A stretch of 64,000 bases of DNA from Mycteria americana (lineage: Eukaryota > Chordata > Aves > Ciconiiformes > Ciconiidae): the NCBI RefSeq assembly GCF_035582795.1, contig NC_134368.1, positions 34,904,501 to 34,968,500 of the forward strand. The letters are read 5' to 3'. Both the position numbers and the translations under genes were made by a program. The notes beneath the pieces are model-generated. The model was not told the DNA's origin. It saw only the letters and a list, made by a program, of their open reading frames with translations, and searched no databases. Below, piece by piece: positions 63,301 to 64,000 of this stretch; position 1 is the first letter of the stretch; every line of letters begins with the position of its first letter.

Positions 63301-63992
63301 GTTCTCTTAAATGTCACTATTTTTATTAACAGGAAGCTGGTTCTGGAAATGTAAGTCAAAAATCTGATGAAGATGACTTTGTGAAAGTTGAAGACCTGCC
63401 CCTTAAACTTGCAGTGTATTCAGAGGTATTTTGCTATTGTTTGTGGGGTGGTTGTTTGGAAGTGCACAGCCTAAATGTCTTAATTATCTAGACAGCAATA
63501 AGAATTATCCAGAATGTTGAGTTTTGCTTTATCTGTTACAAAGGCAGATTTAATGAAGAAAATGGCAACAGAGGCCCAAACCAACAGTTTGTCTGATGAA
63601 TTACTGGATGGAGGTGGAGCTCAAGATCAAGAATTAGTAGGAGATGCCCAAACTTTGAAAGAACCTGGTAAAGATTTTTTTCTAAATCCTCTACACCTAT
63701 TGGGAAAACACTCTGGAATGGCTTAGAATTTAAAATCTTGTTATCACTGACTGAAGTAAGCAGTTACCGTGGTGCTGAAAGAATATCCTTTTTTGTTGTT
63801 ATGCATTTGAAAATGATGTATTGATATGAAGGCATCTTGCCTTCCATGTCCCTTATATATACTTCTGTTAGATTCTGTGGCTAATAATCATAAAAATTAA
63901 TATATGTAAAATGCATGTTATAACTTAATGGTTTTGAAACTTATTAAAATGGAATCGTATTTTTGTTTCTTGTTACAGAAGCTTGGTTTTAA
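24267..63992 (+). CDS. PCM1: PCM1, pericentriolar material 1 (38 coding exons, genomic span)
   Basis: PCM1 is the scaffold of centriolar satellites, the dynein-moved granules round the centrosome that deliver proteins such as centrin, ninein and BBS4 and support ciliogenesis. I placed 38 coding exons whose phases all join into one frame of about 2,053 codons (human about 2,024). Order: a basic and serine-rich N-terminus; repeated coiled coils with leucine and glutamine runs in exons 4-6, 8, 10, 12, 14, 16, 18 and 20; acidic linkers; a strongly conserved C-terminal half (exons 22-30); and a closing acidic region with a D-F-V-K-V LC3/GABARAP-interacting motif in exon 36. The start, M-A-T-G-G-G-P-F-E-E-G-M-N-D-Q, matches human PCM1. 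The only uncertain pieces are the last exon and two optional cassettes. Boundaries are read by eye. Confidence 0.97.
24968..25213 (+). CDS. PCM1: PCM1 coding exon 2
   Basis: Residues 33-114, phase 0 at both ends (82 codons). It contains the lysine-rich K-K-A-N-R-S-S-E-K-N-K-K-K stretch, the conserved N-D-I-S-P-E-S-S-P-G phospho-site-like block and a first short helix, V-P-E-Q-A-E-L-E-R-L-K-Q-R-I. The next intron (1.1 kb) has only a poly(A) tract and shadow frames. Confidence 0.95.
26351..26623 (+). CDS. PCM1: PCM1 coding exon 3
   Basis: Residues 115-205, 91 codons, phase 0 to 0. The start R-S-I-G-S-D-S-Q-G-R-A-T-A-A-N-N-K-R-Q-L and the end E-D-G-R-G-E-P-A-M-D-S-S-Q are near identical to human; the lysine and serine rich middle is less conserved. 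The acceptor is followed at once by AG, so a second acceptor two bases on would break the frame. Confidence 0.95.
27202..27372 (+). CDS. PCM1: PCM1 coding exon 4 (first coiled coil)
   Basis: Residues 206-262, 57 codons, phase 0 to 0. I-V-S-R-L-V-Q-I-R-D-Y-I opens an amphipathic helix, and E-R-S-A-N-V-E-R-L-S-H-L-I-D-H-L-K-E-Q-E continues it with heptad-spaced L and I. It is one of the most conserved stretches and belongs to the self-association region. Confidence 0.96.
27560..27676 (+). CDS. PCM1: PCM1 coding exon 5 (acidic/serine linker)
   Basis: Residues 263-301, 39 codons, phase 0 to 0: A-R-E-N-E-E-D-D-V-R-T-I-D-S-A-V-G-S-G followed by a serine-rich tail ending S-D-T-T. Because it is symmetrical in phase it can be skipped without frameshift; A-R at its start is repeated at the start of the next constant exon (A-R-D-P-Q-Q). 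The following 3.4-kb intron holds the cassette candidate at 28956-29144. Confidence 0.94.
28956..29144 (+). CDS. Candidate PCM1 cassette exon (63 codons)
   Basis: An open frame of 89 codons crosses this block and ends at a consensus donor, TCAAAG|GTACAC. With the acceptor TTTAATAAAG at 28955 the block is 189 nt, phase 0 to 0, fitting exactly between exons 5 and 6. It would insert a charged peptide with V-T-D-I-D-V-T-P-S-P-K-G-K-S and A-L-N-D-R-E-I-W-P-Y. That acceptor has a weak pyrimidine tract. A better acceptor, TATCTTTTAG at 28969, would give 175 nt and a stop after seven codons. I know no human counterpart. It is either an alternative exon, a poison exon or a decayed one. Confidence 0.45.
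31118..31295 (+). CDS. PCM1: PCM1 coding exon 6 (glutamine-rich coiled coil)
   Basis: Residues 302-361, phase 0 in, 1 out. A-R-D-P-Q-Q-E leads into N-L-K-K-Q-H-D-L-L-K-R-M-L-Q-Q-Q-E-Q-L and then the nearly invariant L-Q-G-R-Q-A-A-L-L-A-L-Q-H-K-A-E-Q-A-I. Strong heptads; core of the N-terminal oligomerisation region. The 2.35-kb intron after it has shadow frames only. Confidence 0.96.
33646..33755 (+). CDS. PCM1: PCM1 coding exon 7
   Basis: Residues 361-397, phase 1 in, 0 out. It reads V-T-E-T-T-G-S-V-S-G-V-S-L-T and then the helix S-E-L-N-E-E-L-N-D-L-I-Q-R-F-H-N-Q-L, conserved with human. The acceptor is TTCTGCACACCCAG. Confidence 0.95.
34183..34399 (+). CDS. PCM1: PCM1 coding exon 8
   Basis: Residues 398-470, phase 0 in, 1 out. 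V-P-D-N-R-R-Q-A-E-S-L-S-L-T-R-E is followed by a serine-rich bend and the coiled coil K-M-D-K-L-L-G-E-L-H-T-L-R-D-Q-H-L-N-N-S. The donor is TCCT|GTAAGT. The 1.26-kb intron that follows has a short poly(A)/CAAA run near 35322 and nothing else. Confidence 0.95.
35656..35854 (+). CDS. PCM1: PCM1 coding exon 9 (two in-frame acceptors)
   Basis: Residues 470-536, phase 1 in, 2 out. Two acceptors are usable: TTTTCTGTAG at 35655 and TTTCCTGCTTCAG at 35670, 15 bases apart and in frame. The longer form adds F-F-P-A-S; the shorter form gives N-N-S-S-C-S-P-Q-R-S, which aligns directly with human. The rest is a proline/serine linker with V-N-G-E-S-N-S-L and S-Q-N-E-S-E. Confidence 0.92.
36150..36326 (+). 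CDS. PCM1: PCM1 coding exon 10 (coiled coil)
   Basis: Residues 536-595, phase 2 to 2. K-L-N-E-V-R-K-R-L-N-E-L-R-E-L-V-H-Y-Y-E is almost unchanged from human, followed by an acidic run (E-E-E-E-T-E-E-S-E) and P-V-T-N-I-R at the end. Confidence 0.96.
37032..37189 (+). CDS. PCM1: PCM1 coding exon 11
   Basis: Residues 595-648, phase 2 in, 1 out. Asparagine-rich: S-E-I-N-S-N-S-N-V-Q-C and N-T-D-C-E-I-N-N-R-S-A-A-N-I-R, the latter highly conserved. The donor CTAG|GTATGT lies so that one more base pair could shift it; the phase-1 reading joins to D-C-H-N-R-D-G in the next exon as in human D-C-R-Y-N-R-E-G. Confidence 0.93.
37402..37616 (+). CDS. PCM1: PCM1 coding exon 12
   Basis: Residues 648-719, phase 1 in, 0 out. 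An acidic stretch (G-E-D-D-E-V-E-E-D) is shorter than the human E-rich run. The helix D-A-E-F-E-Q-K-I-N-R-L-I-A-A-K-Q-K-L-R-Q-L-Q-N follows. The 1.6-kb intron after it holds nothing I can name. Confidence 0.95.
39240..39394 (+). CDS. PCM1: PCM1 coding exon 13 (fast-evolving linker)
   Basis: Residues 720-771, phase 0 in, 2 out: D-D-D-P-E-P-Q-A-T, a variable middle with N-I-G-D-L-F-L-G-E-M-E-E-T-K-Q, and V-G-L-N-E-K-A-R at the end, matching human V-N-E-K-A-R. Only 81 nt of intron separates it from exon 14. Confidence 0.93.
39476..39605 (+). CDS. PCM1: PCM1 coding exon 14 (coiled coil)
   Basis: Residues 771-814, phase 2 in, 0 out. E-K-F-Y-E-A-K-L-Q-Q-Q-Q-R-E-L-K-Q-L-Q-E is a textbook heptad stretch, ending A-C-P-D-L-Q as in human. 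The 1.9-kb intron that follows carries the solo LTR at 40126-41308. Confidence 0.96.
40542..40800. repeat. Tandem array inside the LTR, about 45-52 bp x 6
   Basis: The word GCTCCAGYGTGGGTCC recurs at about 40542, 40588, 40633, 40682, 40730 and 40782, each followed by a CCCAYGGG-type and CAAACT-type segment. Units differ by a few bases, so this is an old, degenerate array that belongs to the LTR. Confidence 0.8.
40856..41000. repeat. Second tandem array inside the LTR, about 39-43 bp x 4
   Basis: TGGGCTGCAGGKGGA recurs at about 40856, 40895 and 40934 with a diverged fourth unit near 40977. The first two are nearly identical over TGCAGGTGGATATCTGCTCC. Confidence 0.8.
41514..41648 (+). CDS. PCM1: PCM1 coding exon 15
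   Basis: Residues 815-859, 45 codons, phase 0 to 0. L-S-A-G-L-G-N-C-P opens it (human L-S-A-A-S-V-G-N-C-P). The middle, with T-S-P-A-T-S-T-P-A, is divergent and the end reads V-G-N-E. Symmetrical phase makes skipping harmless to the frame. The 1.55-kb intron beyond has no feature that I can name. Confidence 0.93.
43197..43387 (+). CDS. PCM1: PCM1 coding exon 16 (coiled coil)
   Basis: Residues 860-923, phase 0 in, 2 out. L-W-S-E-M-R-R-H-E-I-L-R-E-E-L-R-Q-R-R-K continues Q-L-E-A-L-M-A-E-H-Q-R-R and ends C-T-P-Q-Q-S-R-T-E-K, all close to human. The donor is GAAAA|GTAAGA. Confidence 0.96.
43911..44122 (+). repeat. Polypyrimidine minisatellite before PCM1 exon 17
   Basis: About 210 bases are almost pure T and C with scattered G on the sense strand. 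Inside, TTCTTGTTGTTTGTTCTTTT recurs at 43961, 43997 and (with one change) 44029, spacing about 32-36 bases, among T- and C-runs. The tract runs to within 15 bases of the exon 17 acceptor. Its complement reads as long lysine/glutamate frames, which are artefacts. Confidence 0.9.
44137..44334 (+). CDS. PCM1: PCM1 coding exon 17 (acidic)
   Basis: Residues 923-989, phase 2 to 2. T-M-A-T-W-G-G-S-T-Q-C-A-L-D-E-E is unchanged from human, then G-D-E-D-G-Y-L-S-D-G and an acidic serine-rich stretch. The acceptor AATGTTCACTAG has a weak local context but sits behind the exceptional pyrimidine tract. Confidence 0.95.
45136..45358 (+). CDS. PCM1: PCM1 coding exon 18 (coiled coil)
   Basis: Residues 989-1063, phase 2 in, 0 out. 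W-K-N-C-R-P-L-S-A-D-G-N-Y-R-P-L, then Q-E-N-L-R-W-M-S-E-L-S-Y-V-E-E-K-E-Q-W and Q-I-N-Q-L-K-K-Q, ending S-I-C-Q-T-L-M-Q-D-Q-Q. Near identical to human. Confidence 0.97.
45400..45429 (+). repeat. (GTCC)4 plus C16 run in PCM1 intron 18
   Basis: Four GTCC units lead into an uninterrupted run of 16 C within the 136-nt intron between exons 18 and 19, ending 65 bases before the acceptor. It is likely to vary in length and is prone to sequencing error. Confidence 0.85.
45495..45640 (+). CDS. PCM1: PCM1 coding exon 19
   Basis: Residues 1064-1112, phase 0 in, 2 out: T-L-S-C-L-L-Q-T-L-L-T-G-P-Y-S and H-Q-L-N-Q-C-Y-T-Q-L-T-W-Q-Q-N-N, both almost invariant between bird and human. Confidence 0.96.
46616..46809 (+). 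CDS. PCM1: PCM1 coding exon 20
   Basis: Residues 1112-1177, phase 2 in, 1 out. The helix L-K-Q-M-L-N-D-L-M-R-Q-Q is followed by a serine/proline stretch (P-P-P-P-S-P) and F-C-P-F-S-F-P-P-Q-P-V-N-L-F-N. The 1.2-kb intron after it shows no named feature. Confidence 0.95.
48002..48182 (+). CDS. PCM1: PCM1 coding exon 21
   Basis: Residues 1177-1237, phase 1 in, 2 out. I-N-Y-N-P-V-F-P-S-G-F-G-D-F aligns with human M-N-F-S-P-L-F-P-S-N-F-G-D-F. Then come a glutamine/histidine run and the conserved G-K-T-E-Y-M-A-F-P-K-P-F-E-S-S-S. Confidence 0.95.
48859..49217 (+). CDS. PCM1: PCM1 coding exon 22 (largest exon)
   Basis: Residues 1237-1357, phase 2 in, 1 out, 359 nt. A variable charged first half gives way to F-D-E-E-S-L-E-S-F-S-S-M-P-D-P-V-D-P-T-T and K-A-S-A-Q-A-S-L-A-S-K-D-K-T-P-K, which are unchanged from human, then a basic run. 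This begins the conserved C-terminal half. Confidence 0.96.
49764..49922 (+). CDS. PCM1: PCM1 coding exon 23
   Basis: Residues 1357-1410, phase 1 to 1. Y-E-S-A-S-A-S-S-A-C-E-P-C-K-S is followed by A-K-V-F-S-K-R-N-R-E-Q-L-E-K-I-I-K, matching human. The intron after it (2.1 kb) contains the 57-nt cassette candidate. Confidence 0.95.
50730..50786 (+). CDS. Candidate PCM1 cassette exon (19 codons)
   Basis: A strong acceptor, CCCCACTTTCCTACAG, and a good donor, GCCAG|GTAATG, bound 57 nt between exons 23 and 24, both of which use phase 1. Read in that phase it is open: A-H-A-R-R-I-L-Q-Q-S-N-R-N-A-C-T-E-A-P, then rejoins E-T-G-S-D. So it can be included or skipped without frameshift. The peptide is a short basic helix. 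I think it is a real alternative exon, but nothing in the window proves its use. Confidence 0.6.
52026..52198 (+). CDS. PCM1: PCM1 coding exon 24
   Basis: Residues 1410-1467, phase 1 in, 0 out. M-F-E-A-L-R-D-T-I-Y-S-E-V-A-T-L-I-S-Q-N and H-F-L-I-E-L-F-H-E-L-Q-L-L-N-T-D-Y-L are identical to human. This helical block is the most conserved part of the C-terminal region. Confidence 0.97.
52283..52411 (+). CDS. PCM1: PCM1 coding exon 25
   Basis: Residues 1468-1510, 43 codons, phase 0 to 0. D-I-V-T-R-H-L-S-E opens it, and A-S-N-S-E-L-T-P-S-E-S-L-A-S-T-D-D closes it at donor GATGAT|GTATGT. Confidence 0.95.
53009..53129 (+). CDS. PCM1: PCM1 coding exon 26
   Basis: Residues 1511-1551, phase 0 in, 1 out. 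E-T-F-G-K-N-F, a variable middle rich in C and E, N-D-A-D-N-G-S, and the conserved end S-S-N-F-E-P-F-A-T-D-D-L. Confidence 0.95.
53450..53587 (+). CDS. PCM1: PCM1 coding exon 27
   Basis: Residues 1551-1597, phase 1 to 1. N-T-V-I-H-L-D-Q-A-L-A-R-M-R-E-Y-E-R-M-K is invariant. The second half (S-T-L-D-S-E-G-C-S-S) replaces a glycine-rich human segment and is not alignable by eye. Confidence 0.94.
53830..53963 (+). CDS. PCM1: PCM1 coding exon 28
   Basis: Residues 1597-1641, phase 1 in, 0 out. A divergent start is followed by V-P-C-P-R-I-D-T-Q-Q-L-D-R-Q-I-K-A-I-M-K and E-V-I-P-F-L-K, unchanged from human. The acceptor TTTTTTTTGTTATGAG is atypical at -3. Confidence 0.94.
55073..55207 (+). CDS. PCM1: PCM1 coding exon 29
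   Basis: Residues 1642-1686, 45 codons, phase 0 to 0. E-H-M-D-E-A-C-S-S-Q-L-L-T-S-V-R-R-M-V-L and F-V-K-F-F-H-K-Q-L-G-S-I-L-Q are nearly invariant. Confidence 0.97.
55763..55960 (+). CDS. PCM1: PCM1 coding exon 30
   Basis: Residues 1687-1752, 66 codons, phase 0 to 0. D-S-L-A-K-F-A-G-R-K-L-K-D-C-G-E-D-L-L-V, F-N-E-L-A-F-F-K-L-M-Q-D-L-D-N-N-S and R-C-K-R-K match human throughout. The 2.3-kb intron after it carries the inverted solo LTR copy. Confidence 0.97.
56299..56902 (-). mobile_element. Solo LTR, avian endogenous retrovirus (copy 2), in PCM1 intron 30
   Basis: This is the same family as the element at 15947-16511 but on the minus strand. On that strand the body reads from TTTAGCTGGGATAGAGTT to GGTTAAACCACAACA (ends at 56311). 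It holds a TATA-like CATATAAAGC and an ATTAAA signal. It is longer than copy 1 by a segment including a CTGGGACAGCTGACCCC-type block, so copy 1 has lost it. The first 15-18 bases of the LTR are diverged. A 10-bp direct repeat, ACATGTGGGG, lies at 56289-56298 and 56903-56912 on either side. There are no coding remnants. It runs against PCM1. Confidence 0.87.
58287..58346 (+). CDS. PCM1: PCM1 coding exon 31 (short)
   Basis: Residues 1753-1772, 20 codons, phase 0 to 0. A-K-K-G-L-Q-V-D-V-C-S-S-A-E-D-V-D-E-D-K; only the A-K start and the D-E-D-K end match human A-K-R-I-L-E...D-D-E-D-K. Fast-evolving. The 1.8-kb intron after it holds a CR1 scrap and two small tandem duplications. Confidence 0.9.
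59239..59284 (+). repeat. CR1 3'-terminal scrap
   Basis: AGGTCTTTTCCAACCTAAAT followed by GGTTCTGTGATTGTATGATTCTATGG corresponds, with several changes, to the last 45 bases or so of CR1 (compare the intact end near 14180-14215). Only the extreme 3' end inserted or survived. Confidence 0.75.
59491..59544 (+). repeat. Perfect 27-bp tandem duplication
   Basis: Two identical 27-base units starting AATGCTTTCC and ending TAGAGTC lie end to end, followed by a partial third (AGTGCTTT). No difference between the full copies, so the duplication is recent. Confidence 0.93.
59615..59673 (+). repeat. 29/30-bp tandem duplication
   Basis: A unit beginning CTTGTTATGGTTGCTG and ending GAAGAGT is repeated once with a single T missing in the second copy. 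It lies 70 bases beyond the 27-bp duplication. Confidence 0.93.
60169..60307 (+). CDS. PCM1: PCM1 coding exon 32 (acidic)
   Basis: Residues 1773-1819, phase 0 in, 1 out. D-K-D-E-T-E-T-V-K-Q opens it and S-D-Q-E-E-D-E-E-S-E closes the acidic run, as in human. The donor ATAA|GTAAGT is repeated four bases on (GTAAGTGATT), so the exact site is set by phase. Confidence 0.94.
61059..61207 (+). CDS. PCM1: PCM1 coding exon 33 (acidic)
   Basis: Residues 1819-1868, phase 1 in, 0 out. L-S-K-A-E-T-Q-A-L-T-N-Y-G-S-G-E-D-E-N-E is unchanged from human; then F-E-E-G-P-V-D-V-Q-T-S-L-Q-A. Confidence 0.96.
61706..61781 (+). CDS. PCM1: PCM1 coding exon 34 (divergent, short)
   Basis: Residues 1869-1894, phase 0 in, 1 out. 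T-S-N-Q-E-L-S-K-T-K-S-S-E-I-L-S is a serine/glutamate linker. I see no direct match to human, so it is placed by splice sites (TCCCCAATAG and AAAG|GTAAGC) and phase. Confidence 0.82.
61782..62871 (+). other. PCM1 intron 34
   Basis: AT-rich intron with a (GTTT)7 microsatellite at about 62537-62564 followed by further T/G-rich sequence to 62615. No other feature. Confidence 0.6.
62872..63122 (+). CDS. PCM1: PCM1 coding exon 35
   Basis: Residues 1894-1977, phase 1 in, 0 out. The first two thirds (with L-P-H-Y-L-N-V-M-E-N) align only loosely to human P-C-Y-L-N-I-L-E-D. The end, M-A-G-S-P-D-T-E-S-P-V-L-V-N-E-Y, is conserved. The donor TAT|GTGCGT is not strong. Confidence 0.92.
63333..63425 (+). 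CDS. PCM1: PCM1 coding exon 36 (LIR motif)
   Basis: Residues 1978-2008, 31 codons, phase 0 to 0. S-Q-K-S-D-E-D-D-F-V-K-V-E-D-L-P-L-K-L contains the acidic D-D-F-V-K-V core, the LC3-interacting region through which PCM1 binds GABARAP (established for human PCM1). It is fully kept here. Confidence 0.96.
63544..63667 (+). CDS. PCM1: PCM1 coding exon 37
   Basis: Residues 2009-2050, phase 0 in, 1 out. A-D-L-M-K-K-M opens it (human A-D-L-R-K-K-M) and E-L-V-G-D-A-Q-T-L-K-E-P closes it (human E-L-A-G-N-S-E-T-L-K-E-P). The acceptor TCTGTTACAAAG has a short pyrimidine tract. Confidence 0.95.
63979..63992 (+). CDS. PCM1: Probable PCM1 coding exon 38 with stop, cut by window edge
   Basis: Acceptor TTTCTTGTTACAG is followed by AAGCTTGGTTTTAA. 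With the G left from exon 37 this reads E-A-W-F and stop. Human PCM1 ends E-T-V-G-A-Q-S-I after the same K-E-P, so only the first residue agrees. Either the bird C-terminus differs, or this is an alternative last exon and the canonical one lies beyond 64000. Confidence 0.55.
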
Positions 63993-64000
63993 TAATATTG

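Noticed and set aside
1..64000. tRNA, rRNA or miRNA genes
   Set aside because: No cloverleaf, rRNA-like block or convincing miRNA hairpin was seen by eye. A covariance-model scan would be needed to exclude small ones.

Overview
The window is vertebrate nuclear DNA, almost certainly from a bird and probably not a galliform. The base is one large split gene with short exons and AT-rich introns. Interspersed elements are a CR1 LINE 3' end with its characteristic terminal repeat and three solo retroviral LTRs of types common in bird genomes. There is no bacterial or viral gene arrangement. Gene order (FGL1 on minus, PCM1 on plus, head to head) matches the known vertebrate FGL1-PCM1 neighbourhood (human 8p22).

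Layout: (1) 1-6598 is the 5' part of FGL1 on the minus strand: a signal-peptide exon (6523-6598) and the coiled-coil exon (700-880). The fibrinogen domain lies beyond the left edge. (2) 6599-19280 is the region upstream of the FGL1 start. It holds an orphan, fully open exon-like block (8550-8740, minus), CR1 pieces, a solo LTR (15947-16511) and a possible terminal or internal exon (about 18310-18558, minus). (3) About 19450-20800 is a CpG island with a likely two-way promoter: two opposed ZNF143-type motifs, an E-box, an RFX X-box palindrome and a YY1 motif. (4) From about 19800 to 63992 is PCM1 on the plus strand: two likely non-coding 5' exons and 38 coding exons whose phases all join. They give one open reading frame of about 2,053 codons ending in a stop eight bases from the right edge. 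Two further exon-like blocks (28956-29144 and 50730-50786) may be cassette exons, and one exon has two in-frame acceptors 15 bases apart.

PCM1 is the scaffold of centriolar satellites; FGL1 is a secreted, mainly hepatic fibrinogen-like protein. They are neighbours, not a pathway. I see no previously undescribed defence, toxin or mobile system. The most useful new points are the candidate minus-strand transcript leaving the PCM1 promoter, the orphan exon at 8.6 kb, the two PCM1 cassette exons, the X-box in a centriolar-satellite gene promoter, and the unusual polypyrimidine minisatellite abutting a PCM1 acceptor. Exon boundaries come from reading splice sites and phase by eye and from remembered similarity to human PCM1 and FGL1; no alignment or transcript data were available.
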